45,400 nt of DNA, taken from assembly GCA_902810715.1 (NCBI GenBank), contig CADDYS010000007.1, forward strand, positions 1 through 45,400, in the 5' to 3' direction. The notes under the pieces were generated by a model. The model saw only the letters and a list, made by a program, of their open reading frames with translations. It did not search any database and was not told the origin of the DNA. Positions 33,955-42,090 of this stretch are shown here, in pieces. Both the position numbers and the translations under genes were made by a program. The stretch's first letter is position 1, and the number at the start of each line of letters is the position of its first letter. The DNA comes from a bacterium. Lineage in GTDB: Bacteria > Actinomycetota > Aquicultoria > Aquicultorales > Aquicultoraceae.

Positions 33955-35160
33955 TTAAGCGTTGGCATTAGCGTCAGCGTTGGCCTTGGCCACCGCGGCC
34001 TCTTCTGCCTTTTTCTTAAACTCCTTCAAAAGCGCTTGTTCCTTTTTATTCTTCGCGATGTAGCCCGGCGTTGTCTGCCAGAACATAAGAGCGGCTAGGA
34101 TGAGAAGAATCCAACCAAAGACGGACTTGAACTGAGATAGCGTGATCATCTCGGTTAGCTTGGGGCCGATAAATCCTCCCGCAACCATCGCCAGGCCTAT
34201 GCTCACCCCCAGCTTCCAGCTTATAAACTTTATCTTCGAGTAATTGTAAATGCCGCTCGCCTGCGAAAAGAGCACGGTGGGCATAACCGTTCCCGCCACG
34301 ATGGCGTGGGGTAGCGGCCATAAGGAAACAAACAGAGGGTTCATTATAAACCCGCCTCCGGCGCCCATAAGAACTCCGAAAATAACAATTAGCAGGGTTA
34401 GCAGGAAAGGACCAAACAAGTTCAGGCTGGTCCCGGCATTGCTAAGGTAGACATTTGGAAAGCTAATATTGTTTGTGACTGTGACGGGCTGGCTTCTTAG
34501 ATTTTTCCCCGCAACAGCCACGACCGTATACTTGCCGGGGGCGGAACCCGCATCAATTTTGACCCTGGCGGTGTAAGTACCATCGGGGCTCACCTCCACA
34601 GTGGGGACTAAAAGTTTATCCGGATTCCTAAACCGGGCCTTAACAAGCTGCATCGAGCGTTTTTTATCCTCATCTTTACCCATTGCCGCCAGCGGGGTCC
34701 CACGCGAGCCGATGATGCTTCCCATCAAGGTTGCCTGGTACTTGTCTATTTTGATCTTGGCCGGGATCGAGTAAGCGATATCCGCGCCCAGGTCTTTCAG
34801 TGCCTTGGAGTAAGCCCATTTCTCGCCCTCTTTCTTGATTTTGCCCAGTTCATCCCGCATGGCCGCCGGCACGTATATTTTGTAATAGGCGGGCATTTCG
34901 TAGGTCATGTAGAGGATATAAGGTCTCTTGCCGGTCTCTTTATCGATGTCGGCATCGAAGCGCGAGGCGCGTACTTTTCTTTCGGTATACACTTCAAGAT
35001 ACACGGGCTTGCCTGCCGGTGCGACCCCTGAGACGGTGATCGTGCCCCCGTTGTTTAGCGAACTCTTGTCCACCTTAATAGTGGGAAGCGATGCGGCCTC
35101 ACTTACTGCGGTTTTTCCCGCCTGCAATACAAAAATCCCGGTAACCACCGAAATAAGCAA
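33955..35160 (-). CDS. TauE/SafE-type permease first half with a large extracytoplasmic N-terminal domain; in-frame TGA in the signal peptide
   Basis: As listed, the frame begins at a TTG and has 401 residues. A well-placed ATG with GGGGTGG upstream lies at 35181, but the fifth codon after it is TGA (35169-35167), giving MKRI-stop-LLLLISVV. The intended product is clearly a signal peptide followed by an Ig-like extracytoplasmic domain (about 20-235), four membrane segments of a TauE half (GAGGGFIMNPL, GGFIGPKLTEM) and an Ala/Lys-rich coiled tail. The TGA may be a nonsense mutation, a sequencing error or, less likely, a recoded codon. Translation could also restart at the TTG. Confidence 0.72.
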   Translation of the reverse strand: MLISVVTGIFVLQAGKTAVSEAASLPTIKVDKSSLNNGGTITVSGVAPAGKPVYLEVYTERKVRASRFDADIDKETGKRPYILYMTYEMPAYYKIYVPAAMRDELGKIKKEGEKWAYSKALKDLGADIAYSIPAKIKIDKYQATLMGSIIGSRGTPLAAMGKDEDKKRSMQLVKARFRNPDKLLVPTVEVSPDGTYTARVKIDAGSAPGKYTVVAVAGKNLRSQPVTVTNNISFPNVYLSNAGTSLNLFGPFLLTLLIVIFGVLMGAGGGFIMNPLFVSLWPLPHAIVAGTVMPTVLFSQASGIYNYSKIKFISWKLGVSIGLAMVAGGFIGPKLTEMITLSQFKSVFGWILLILAALMFWQTTPGYIAKNKKEQALLKEFKKKAEEAAVAKANADANANA

Positions 35161-35211
35161 CAGTAATCAGATACGCTTCATAAGCCTGCCACCCCTTATA
35201 ACTCATTTATG

Positions 35212-35532
35212 CTAAAAAGTAATAACCCTGTCGCTTTCTTTTACAATCTGATGCATGTCCTTTAGCCCTCCTACAGGACAAGCCTGCGGCTCAAATCCCC
35301 TTATCTTTTTCGCACAGGTACCGCAACAAAGAATTTCTCCGCCTAAAGCTTCTAAATTTTTCATCATCCCTTTAACCGGGAATTGCACGGTGCTTATGTG
35401 CTCTGCTTCAACGCCGGGGCCGGTTAAAAAGACCTTTACTTCATCTCCCGCTTTTACGATGTGCTCCCCGTACCTGAATGCATTCCAGACCGTTTCCGGA
35501 TCATTTGAGCTAATAATAATCCCAATCTTCAT
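35212..35532 (-). CDS. DsrE-family protein with CCGTC cysteine cluster
   Basis: The protein has 106 residues from the ATG that follows GGAGGCGTTA; the open frame extends 17 codons further upstream into arsR. The DsrE/DsrF fold begins MKIGIIISSNDPE. LGGEILCCGTCAKKIRGFEPQACPVGG holds four Cys in the region that carries the active persulfide Cys in DsrE. Its ATG overlaps the arsR stop (TAATG), so the two are coupled. The likely role is sulfur transfer near the TauE transporter. Confidence 0.85.
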   Translation of the reverse strand: MKIGIIISSNDPETVWNAFRYGEHIVKAGDEVKVFLTGPGVEAEHISTVQFPVKGMMKNLEALGGEILCCGTCAKKIRGFEPQACPVGGLKDMHQIVKESDRVITF

Positions 35533-35870
35533 TAACGCCTCCTGTTTCCTGGATAAGTTCCTTTTTTTGTGACGGGACAGCAAGCCGGTGCCGGCAGGCT
35601 GTCTTTATACTCTTTCCTAAGAATTTTTAGAAGATCGGGCACCATTGGGTCGACAAGAAAATAACAGCGCAGTCTTCCATCCATGTAGTAATCGATAAAA
35701 CCGCACCTTCTCAAAAGCCCCAGGTGCTGTGATACGTTTGGCTGGCTTGCCTCAATAGATTCCTCAAAGTCGCTTACGCATTTAACCCCCTTTTCCAGCT
35801 CCTCAAGTATCTGTATTCTTACGGGGTGTGCGATAATTTTTAGTATCTCGGCTTTTTTAATTCTCGATCG
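35532..35870 (-). CDS. ArsR-family transcriptional regulator
   Basis: The protein has 112 residues from the ATG preceded by GGAGGTTGTTTAT. The ArsR winged helix is clear: KIIAHPVRIQILEELEKG, SQPNVSQHLGLLRRCGFI, then the beta hairpin YYMDGRLRCYFL. Cys residues occur at about 29 (KCVSDF), 68 and 100-101 (ACCPV). The spaced Cys pattern would suit a persulfide or metal sensor such as SqrR/BigR types, but I cannot assign the signal. It is the first gene of the sulfur operon and should repress it from the palindrome upstream. Confidence 0.87.
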   Translation of the reverse strand, partial: RSRIKKAEILKIIAHPVRIQILEELEKGVKCVSDFEESIEASQPNVSQHLGLLRRCGFIDYYMDGRLRCYFLVDPMVPDLLKILRKEYKDSLPAPACCPVTKKGTYPGNRRR

Positions 35871-35907
35871 CATATATAAACAACCTCCAAAAGCATCCCA
35901 AACACTA

Positions 35908-35923
35908 AATATATGCATATATT
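35908..35923. promoter_or_regulatory. Palindromic ArsR-type operator
   Basis: AATATATGCATATATT is a perfect 16-bp palindrome located 38-53 nt upstream of the arsR ATG, in an AT-rich promoter region. ArsR proteins commonly bind such ATA-rich dyads. Confidence 0.5.
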
Positions 35924-36004
35924 ATTATATTATTATATAAGCGTCAAGGGGATATCTTTAAAAAAAGCTTGTGCGTTATAGACCAGAAGGTAATAGAAAA
36001 GCAA

Positions 36005-36027
36005 AACGGGGTCAAGTTGGCCCCGTT
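36005..36027 (-). terminator. Intrinsic terminator of the subtilase gene
   Basis: AACGGGG and CCCCGTT form a 7-bp stem. On the minus strand it is followed by TTGCTTTTC. It lies 27 nt after the subtilase stop. Confidence 0.7.
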
Positions 36028-36053
36028 CTTATCGCCTATTATTAACTATTTTC

Positions 36054-37247
36054 CTATGGCATTACAGCGCTGGCCGCGTCGACCAAGCCGTCTCCGTAAA
36101 TACTATCCTTGCCGGGGCTTCCTAAATCCCTTGCCGTGGCCTCCAGCTTAGCCTGTACTTCAGCCGGGTCCCAAATGCCGTTTCCATTTAGATCATAAGC
36201 ACCAACCGGAGTAGCTAAAACTAAGGCGGCCACACCGGTTACATGGGGAGCCGCCATCGAGGTTCCCGAGAGCGTCTTATATGTCCATCCTTTATAGGTA
36301 GAATAAATACTAACACCGGGAGCTGCCAAGTCTATCTCTGGGCCAGATGAAGAGAAGTAAGCCACCGCATCAGAATAATCGGTTGCCGAGACAGCTATTA
36401 CCTCGGGATATGCAGCCGGGTAATTAACCGCGCCTCCCGAATCGTTTCCCGCCGCGGCAACCAGGGTAATTCCAGCATTATGAGCGGCTACTATTGCATC
36501 ATGCTCGGCTGAATCAGACCCGCTGGCGCCGAAGCTCATATTTGCAACCCGTATGTCATTGGTTGGATCTGTGTCGGTGTGTGTGCTCACACACCACTGT
36601 AAGCCTTCGATGATATCGGATGTCCAGCCCCAGCCGGCTTTATTTAAAACCTTCACCGGGTAGAGATTGGCTTGGTGTGCAACCCCAACAACGCCGATAG
36701 AGTTGTTAACTGCAGCCACGATGCCGGCAACGTGTGTGCCGTGACCGTTATCGTCATTCGCACTTTTGCCCGGTCTTATTGCATTAAATCCCGACTTTAT
36801 ATTTGCCTGCAGGTCGGGGTGGGTTAGATCGATGCCGGTATCAATGATTGCAACATTTATGCCGGATGCCGTGGAAGTAGCCCAAGCAGAAGGAGCATTA
36901 ACTCTTTCCACACCCCAGGGCGTAACCTGCGGTGTCGGTTGGGCTGGAGTCTTTCTTCCCAGCGCAAAAACAGGCAAATCGTCTTCAATTCTAACGACCC
37001 CTTCGGACCTTGCTAAGTCTGCTGCAGCCTTAGGTGGCAGCATCACAACCGCACCATTAACAATAGGAAGGCCTTTTAATTTAACGCCGAATTTTTTAAT
37101 CAACACATCTTGTGCCGGTGATTTGACCGTCTTGTTAAAAACCACGATCTTTCGAACGTAATTCTGCTCGCCTGTTGCTATGGCTGGAAATGAGAGTGCA
37201 ACAAACACCATAATGGCAAGCAAAACCGCAACCGACTTTTTACCCAT
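36054..37247 (-). CDS. Secreted subtilisin-like serine protease (S8)
   Basis: The protein has 397 residues, starting at the ATG placed 8-9 nt after GGAG rather than the one three codons earlier. Signal peptide (about 1-26), I9-type/fervidolysin-like propeptide (about 30-95), then the catalytic triad: Asp in IDTGIDLTHPDL (about 137), His in GHGTHVAG (about 171) and Ser in GTSMAAPHVTG (about 328). The oxyanion Asn lies in AAAGNDSGG (about 255). An EF-hand-like DLNGNGIWD segment near 360 may bind calcium. It is a complete extracellular protease. The gene is monocistronic. Confidence 0.93.
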   Translation of the reverse strand: MGKKSVAVLLAIMVFVALSFPAIATGEQNYVRKIVVFNKTVKSPAQDVLIKKFGVKLKGLPIVNGAVVMLPPKAAADLARSEGVVRIEDDLPVFALGRKTPAQPTPQVTPWGVERVNAPSAWATSTASGINVAIIDTGIDLTHPDLQANIKSGFNAIRPGKSANDDNGHGTHVAGIVAAVNNSIGVVGVAHQANLYPVKVLNKAGWGWTSDIIEGLQWCVSTHTDTDPTNDIRVANMSFGASGSDSAEHDAIVAAHNAGITLVAAAGNDSGGAVNYPAAYPEVIAVSATDYSDAVAYFSSSGPEIDLAAPGVSIYSTYKGWTYKTLSGTSMAAPHVTGVAALVLATPVGAYDLNGNGIWDPAEVQAKLEATARDLGSPGKDSIYGDGLVDAASAVMP

Positions 37248-37333
37248 GAGCCCCATCTCCTTTTGCCAATAAAATGAACCGTCGATTACTATAGTACCAC
37301 ATAAAGGATAGCAAGCACAGCTTGCGGTTTATG

Positions 37334-37666
37334 CTACTTATGTTTTCGAGCAGCAAAAGCGAAAAAATAAAAATACTGATTTAAGTCATCAAGCGACGTG
37401 CTATATTCACCGTCGCTAAACACAGTATTGCAGAACACTTCTCTTATTCGCGTTATTTCTTTTAAACGATTCCTCCAGCGCAGATCTTCTATAGTTAAAT
37501 CAAAAAGATCTAGTGCTCTGTTTATTGTGTTTTCAAAAAGCTGTTGGTTCTTTCCTTGAAACTTAAGAGCACGGTTTATTTCACTGCCAATATTGCCCAT
37601 CTGCTCGGCCAACGAAAGAGTTTGCCATCTCCCCTTTGCTGAATTAACGTGAATAAGATTACTCAT
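37334..37666 (-). CDS. Conserved hypothetical protein paired with DUF5674 protein
   Basis: The 110-residue, mainly helical protein begins MSNLIHVNSAKGRWQTLSLAEQMGNIGSEI. I recall this family as a frequent neighbour of DUF5674 proteins. It overlaps the upstream DUF5674 gene by 8 nt, so the two are translated together. The compact overlapping pair looks like a toxin-antitoxin or defence-type module, but no function is established by what I see. Confidence 0.7.
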   Translation of the reverse strand: MSNLIHVNSAKGRWQTLSLAEQMGNIGSEINRALKFQGKNQQLFENTINRALDLFDLTIEDLRWRNRLKEITRIREVFCNTVFSDGEYSTSLDDLNQYFYFFAFAARKHK

Positions 37667-38009
37667 AAATAACCAACTTATTTAATATATTGATGATTCT
37701 TTCTCTTATTTTGGGATTCTCAACTTCTCTTGAGCGATTGTTTTGTGACGGCCTTATATTAATAAAAGAATCAAACTCAACCCATTCTTCTTGTTTCATT
37801 CCCGGCCATAAGTTAATTCCCCATAAATTATTTTGCTTAGAGCCCTGTTCTAAAAGAATAGCTTCTTCATCTGCATGAAGCTCACCGCCGATAGCTATGA
37901 TTTCCCTGTCTATATCAACAACTGCTTTTACTAAGTCACCAAATTGATTCCTGGCAATCTCTACTAGTTCTTTTAAAGCAATGGGCTCTTCTATGATTTT
38001 TATTTCCAA
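37659..38009 (-). CDS. DUF5674 family protein
   Basis: The 116-residue protein has the DUF5674 landmarks: a long helix LKELVEIARNQFGDLVKAVVDI, then IAIGGELHADEEAILLE, LWGINLWP, and FDSFINIRPSQNNRSREVE. The strongly conserved GELHADEE and INIRPSQ..RSR segments look catalytic or ligand binding, but no reaction is known to me. It is the first gene of the pair with 37334-37666. Confidence 0.8.
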   Translation of the reverse strand: MEIKIIEEPIALKELVEIARNQFGDLVKAVVDIDREIIAIGGELHADEEAILLEQGSKQNNLWGINLWPGMKQEEWVEFDSFINIRPSQNNRSREVENPKIRERIINILNKLVIYE

Positions 38010-38138
38010 TCGACACCTCGTAGATGGGATAATCGCTTAATTTTGCTTATTATTCTAGCAAAAGAACATGCCCATGCCAAAGTGCTATCTATGTGGTTCA
38101 CTCGTTTCCCTTATTAATACAAAAACTTTAAGAGGGCT

Positions 38139-39416
38139 TTATATAAGCAAATTTACAAATTGGCCGGATGGAAGTAGCGAGGACCAGATCGAGGCCTTGT
38201 TTGCAGCGCCGAGATAGTTGTAAACGCTAAGGTAATTGTTGTTTGCGGCGGGTAGAGGATTGGCAAACGTGTTCAGCGGATTGGTTGCTATTTGCTGGGA
38301 TTGCGACCCCACTTCTACGGCCAAGCCGCCCAGCCCGCTAAAAGCCGCCTGGACAGAGCCCAGGTTGTTCTGCAGAGCATTGTTAAGGGCGGTTTGATCT
38401 ACTGCCAGGGTTTGGTCCGGGTTTTGCGTGATGCCGGCAGCCCCCAGTGCTGGGGCTTGCGTGCTGTAGGCACTGCTTAAGTCAAGCGCAACTTGTGGAT
38501 TTATATATGTCTGGTTTGAGTTCACATAGGTTTGCAGGCTATTGTAGGCGGTAACAAAATTGTTAATGGAATCGCTTATGGCCTTTGTATCTGAGGTCAC
38601 AGATACAGTGGCATTGCTTGTTGTGCCGGACAGATTCATTGTGACTTTGCCGTTATCCAGATAGACACTGTTTCTCGAAGAGGTAGAGCTAACACCGTTT
38701 ACGCTGTAGGCTGCATTTGCAGCAGCCTTGGTAACCGTTCCGGCCCCTGTATAGCTCACGGCGCTGCCGACAACGTCGCTTAAGGTAAAAGCGTTTGCGG
38801 TGCCGGTACTGTTGGCGTTTATAACAAGTTTGCTTGTTCCGGCGGCTGCATCGCTTGAGACGCTTGCCGTCACACCCGCCCCAACAGCATTAATGGCCTG
38901 GGTCATGTTGTTTAGAACCGTTTGCTCGGTATCACCGGCACTCACATTAAACGCTACGGTGTAGTTGGTATTGTTAACATTAAGGTTGAAAGTGTAATTA
39001 CCGACCGACAGCCCGGTCGCGGCTGTGCTCGTCAGGGCGGCACCCACGTTCTGCTGTGCGGAAGCTACCTGAGTTACGCTAACGTTATAGGTGGCAATAG
39101 TCGCCCCGGTTAGGGCCTGGGCCGTCACTGCATTTGAGTCGGAAGACGTCGCTGCCCTTTGATTAAAAACGTTTCCTGAATTATCCGTCTGCAGCGCCCT
39201 TGAGGCCTGCCAGGTCTGGTTGGCGTAGCTGCTAAAGGTTGTCAGAGTATTGGTCATCGTGGAGGGTTGCTGCCTGTTCCAGTTATTTATCCACAGGGCC
39301 TGCTGGGCTAGGTTATAGACAGATAATTGCTGGTTTGAGCCTTGGTTATTGTAGGAATTTAAGATATAGGAAGTAGCCCAGTAATTTGGATAACTGCTAT
39401 ATAAAGGGTTAATCAT
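38139..39416 (-). CDS. FliD-like protein with flagellin hook-IN motifs
   Basis: The 425-residue protein is rich in Asn, Thr, Ser and Ala, with no Cys. Residues about 105-180 contain a flagellar hook IN-type domain (YNVSVTQVASAQ, VGNYTFNLNVN, ATQAINAVGAGVTASVS-like). The following part resembles the FliD_C region (SDSINNFVTAYNSLQTYV; ALNNALQNNLGSVQAAFSG). It is shorter than typical FliD and its first 60 residues are Tyr/Asn/Gln-rich. No other flagellar gene is in the window. It is probably secreted or a filament cap; flagellar function is uncertain. Confidence 0.7.
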   Translation of the reverse strand: MINPLYSSYPNYWATSYILNSYNNQGSNQQLSVYNLAQQALWINNWNRQQPSTMTNTLTTFSSYANQTWQASRALQTDNSGNVFNQRAATSSDSNAVTAQALTGATIATYNVSVTQVASAQQNVGAALTSTAATGLSVGNYTFNLNVNNTNYTVAFNVSAGDTEQTVLNNMTQAINAVGAGVTASVSSDAAAGTSKLVINANSTGTANAFTLSDVVGSAVSYTGAGTVTKAAANAAYSVNGVSSTSSRNSVYLDNGKVTMNLSGTTSNATVSVTSDTKAISDSINNFVTAYNSLQTYVNSNQTYINPQVALDLSSAYSTQAPALGAAGITQNPDQTLAVDQTALNNALQNNLGSVQAAFSGLGGLAVEVGSQSQQIATNPLNTFANPLPAANNNYLSVYNYLGAANKASIWSSLLPSGQFVNLLI

Positions 39417-39622
39417 TACCTTACCATCCCCTTCTTAACCCTTATTATCGTCAAATATGAGGCAAATCTTTACATATTGTGGCAAATAATGGCCTTAGCA
39501 ATTGCATCTTGTAGTACTTACTGTTTGGGATAAGCTAGCTGTTCAGAAGCCCAGGGGTGTCAACTAATTTATAGCCGCTTGCCCGGAGGTAGTCGAAAAC
39601 TGGACTTTAACGGGAAATACGC

Positions 39623-39733
39623 TATAATTGTTTTAGGCCGCATTTATTACTGCTAGTTGTCCTTCGTTAAACCTAGGACCTTTCGGATTAACTGCGTCTA
39701 AAAAAAGTTGTGCGATTGATAAGTTAGACGCAC
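39623..39733 (+). promoter_or_regulatory. Promoter -10 and structured leader of the DEAD-box helicase gene
   Basis: TATAAT at 39623-39628 has a weak -35 near 39600. The leader of about 110 nt ends in a perfect 8-bp stem GCGTCTAA/TTAGACGC (39694-39701 and 39724-39731) that stops only about 7 nt before the ribosome binding site AAGGAG. Such leaders are typical of cold-induced RNA helicase genes. The rest of 39417-39747 has no gene. Confidence 0.5.
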
Positions 39734-39747
39734 GTTAAGGAGATTAT

Positions 39748-40968
39748 ATGTCATTTAAACGTTTAGGGCTTATGCTGCCCCTGGCTGAGTGGGCGGAGAC
39801 GATGGGCTATTCTGAACCTACGCCGATCCAGGAAAAAGCCATTCCCCAGGCACTGGTGGGTCGGGATATTATCGGGTGCGCTCAAACCGGTACCGGTAAG
39901 ACAGCGGCTTTTGTGCTGCCGACACTTCAGCGAATAACCAGGAGCAAAGTTATTAAGGCTCTTATTGTCACACCAACCCGCGAACTTGCCACCCAGATAG
40001 AAGAGGTTGTCTGCAGCTGCGCGGGTTACACCAACCACAGGGCGATGGCTGTTTATGGTGGTGTACCGTATGCTCCCCAGGCACGCAAGGTTCGCCGGGG
40101 GATCGATGTTTTGGTAGCAACACCCGGTCGATTGCTCGATATGATGCGCCGGGGCGATGTCGATCTTTCGGCAATTGAAATCTTTATCCTTGACGAAGCA
40201 GACCGGATGCTCGATATGGGTTTCTTGCCCGATGTTAAGCGCATCATCAAGGCATTGCCCCAAAAGCGCCAGAGCATGTTATTTTCTGCAACCGTATCAC
40301 CAAGAGTACTGGATGTTATCAACGGCACCCTTAACGAACCACTCTATGTTGAAGTAGGCCGCCCTGCAACTCCGGTCAAGGCGATTAAGCAGGCAATCTA
40401 TCCTGTGAATGCAATGCAAAAGCACGATTTGCTTGTCGAACTCTTAAAACGGCGCGGCCTGGACAGAGTCATTGTTTTTACCCGGACGAAACGCCGTGCT
40501 GACTTTCTAAGCAGGGTATTGTCGCGGCGCGGCGTAACGGCTACGATAATGCACTCCGATAGAAGCCAGAGTCAAAGGCAGGCCGCGCTCGCCGGTTTTA
40601 AGTCCGGTCGCTTCAGAGTGCTTGTTGCCACCGACATCGTTTCGCGAGGCATCGATGTTGACGGCATATCCCATGTTATAAACTTCGATATCCCATCCAA
40701 TCCTGAAGACTATGTGCATAGAATCGGGCGTACTGCACGTGCCAGCGCGGATGGCATAGCGATTAGTTTTCTTTCAAATGAAGAGATAGGCAACCTTCGC
40801 GATATCGAATCGTTAATCGGGCACAGAATAAAGCGTGAACAACTCACAGGGTTTGAATATACAGGACAGTTTGTACCAAACCAAAACCGCACTGCCAACG
40901 TAGCTACAAAAGTTGCTTACGATGGTGGTGCCAGGCGTGGCATGAAGCGCAGGGCTAAACGCCGCTAA
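39748..40968 (+). CDS. DEAD-box ATP-dependent RNA helicase
   Basis: The 406-residue protein has every core motif: Q motif (PTPIQEKAIP), AQTGTGKT (I), PTRELATQ (Ia), TPGRL (Ib), DEAD (II), SAT (III), then VFTRTKRRAD (IV), TDIVSRGIDV (V) and HRIGRTAR (VI). A short basic tail ends MKRRAKRR. TAAGGAG precedes the ATG. It unwinds RNA duplexes in ribosome assembly, mRNA decay or cold adaptation. It lies 36 nt upstream of an RRM protein, a common cold-shock partner. Confidence 0.95.
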   Translation: MSFKRLGLMLPLAEWAETMGYSEPTPIQEKAIPQALVGRDIIGCAQTGTGKTAAFVLPTLQRITRSKVIKALIVTPTRELATQIEEVVCSCAGYTNHRAMAVYGGVPYAPQARKVRRGIDVLVATPGRLLDMMRRGDVDLSAIEIFILDEADRMLDMGFLPDVKRIIKALPQKRQSMLFSATVSPRVLDVINGTLNEPLYVEVGRPATPVKAIKQAIYPVNAMQKHDLLVELLKRRGLDRVIVFTRTKRRADFLSRVLSRRGVTATIMHSDRSQSQRQAALAGFKSGRFRVLVATDIVSRGIDVDGISHVINFDIPSNPEDYVHRIGRTARASADGIAISFLSNEEIGNLRDIESLIGHRIKREQLTGFEYTGQFVPNQNRTANVATKVAYDGGARRGMKRRAKRR

Positions 40969-41004
40969 TAAGTTCCCGGGATGCCGGGAGAAAGGAGCCT
41001 TAAA

Positions 41005-41337
41005 ATGGCAATGAAACTTTATGTAGGAAATCTCTCTTACGACACAACCGAGGATGGCCTTAACGCTAAGTTTAGCGAACATGGCTCAATTGAATCGGTA
41101 AATCTAATCGTCGATCGGGACTCCGGCAGGAGCAAAGGATTTGCTTTTGTTGAGATGGCGGACGACAATGAGGCAAAAGCAGCTATCGAAGCCCTTAACG
41201 GTGCTGAAATCGATGGTCGCACTATTAAAGTAAGCGAGGCAAAACCGCAAGAGCGCCGTGGTGGCGGGGGTCGCGGTGGTTTCGGCGGTTCTCGGGGCGG
41301 CGGCGGAAACCGCAGCTTCGGCGGGCGCAGATTCTAA
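41005..41337 (+). CDS. RNA-binding protein with RRM domain and Gly/Arg-rich tail
   Basis: The protein has 110 residues from the ATG after AAAGGAG; an in-frame ATG at 40981 lacks a site. A single RRM: RNP2 LYVGNLSY (about 5-12) and RNP1 KGFAFVEM (about 44-51). The tail (about 82-110) is RGG-like (GGRGGFGGSRGGGG). Bacterial RRM proteins of this type are cold-induced RNA chaperones in cyanobacteria and others. It is probably co-transcribed with the upstream helicase. Confidence 0.95.
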   Translation: MAMKLYVGNLSYDTTEDGLNAKFSEHGSIESVNLIVDRDSGRSKGFAFVEMADDNEAKAAIEALNGAEIDGRTIKVSEAKPQERRGGGGRGGFGGSRGGGGNRSFGGRRF

Positions 41338-41446
41338 AATCTTAGAAAGCTGGCTAGCCTGCTCTAAACCACAAAAAGTTCCCCATCTTAAGATTAGATT
41401 CTTGACCAATTAATGGGACTAGTACTTCATCAAGCGTGAGTTGATT

Positions 41447-41545
41447 AAAACCTGTCATTGCGAGAGGCGGTAGCCCCTCCGAAGGAGCTTGGAAAGCAAT
41501 CTCGGGGATTGCTTCGCTACCGCTCGTAACGACAAAAGAGTGCTC
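41447..41545. repeat. Dispersed palindromic repeat (CATTGCGAG / CTCGTAACGAC type)
   Basis: GTCATTGCGAGAGGCGGTAGC, GGAAAGCAATCTCG, GGGATTGCTTCGCTACCGC and TCGTAACGAC form a long imperfect inverted repeat. This type is widespread in bacterial genomes as an intergenic repeat. Only one copy is in the window. Confidence 0.6.
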
Positions 41546-41593
41546 GGGGTGACGACACAGGGCAGACTCTCCTAAGAAAACACTTGTCCTAAA

Positions 41594-41627
41594 GGCACCG
41601 GTACCTGGTTTGAAAGATTTGAAAGAT
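41594..41627. repeat. Dispersed ACCGGTRCC-TTGAAAGAT repeat, copy D1
   Basis: GGCACCGGTACCTGGTTTGAAAGAT followed by a second TTGAAAGAT. Related copies at 41726-41782 and 45254-45318 share the order ACCGGTGCC, TGGCTTGAAAGA and TTGAAAGAT. Confidence 0.65.
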
Positions 41628-41725
41628 CGGGCTGCTGCCAAAGCACCTCAAATTTTTATCAACAACAGCTGGACCGGTAAAATGAAATTCTGCCGGTCCA
41701 GCATTTTATTTTGCCAGCGGTTAAG

Positions 41726-41782
41726 AAACCGGTGAAACCGGTGCCTGTGAAACCGGTGCCTGGCTTGAAAGATTGAAAGATG
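41726..41782. repeat. Dispersed ACCGGTGCC-TTGAAAGAT repeat, copy D2 (three ACCGGTG units)
   Basis: Three tandem AAACCGGTG units with GCCTGTG/GCCTGG spacers end in CTTGAAAGATTGAAAGATG. It abuts the 3' end of the decayed BrnA-like antitoxin gene, whose frame reads straight into it. Confidence 0.7.
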
Positions 41783-41975
41783 AACACATCCTTGATTTTA
41801 CAATGCAGCTTTTTCTCTTCGTTAATTTTTTTAGCCAGCCATTGCTGAATCAAGCTCTGATACGGTATGTGTTTCTGGGCGGCAATTTGCTTGATCTCTT
41901 CTAGAGGTCATGATCTTCAACAAACCTGGCGAATTCTTCTTTAGTTTTGAGTTTAGTCATCTTTTTCTTGCTCAT
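41783..41975 (-). pseudogene. Decayed BrnA/CopG-type antitoxin gene (internal deletion and frameshift)
   Basis: From the ATG at 41975 the frame reads MSKKKMTKLKTKEEFARFVEDHDL then stops at TAG. A few bases later, in another frame, comes EEIKQIAAQKHIPYQSLIQQWLAKKINEE. Together these match the two ends of a BrnA-like antitoxin (N-terminal EFARF..HD and the C-terminal ribbon-helix-helix). About 30 middle residues are missing. The 3' end runs into repeat D2. Confidence 0.6.
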
Positions 41976-41976
41976 C

Positions 41977-42075
41977 TTACCTCTCCTTATAGGGCTTCCG
42001 CTCACCTTTCGTCATATCTCGCGCCGTTAGAATGTAAGCAACTTTACTTTTAGGAATAAACGCTACCCTTAATTG
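41977..42075 (-). pseudogene. 3' remnant of a BrnT-like toxin gene
   Basis: Just upstream of the antitoxin remnant (stop 2 nt from its ATG), one frame ends VAYILTARDMTKGERKPYKER. This is the typical C-terminus of BrnT/DUF4258-type toxins. The frame is closed by TAA near 42077, so only about 30 residues remain. Confidence 0.55.
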
Positions 42076-42090
42076 TAATAATTATTTATA

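Noticed and set aside
41354-41853. Coding genes at 41354-41641 and 41659-41853
   Set aside because: The first reads through dispersed repeats. The second is the tail of the decayed BrnA-like antitoxin running into repeat D2.
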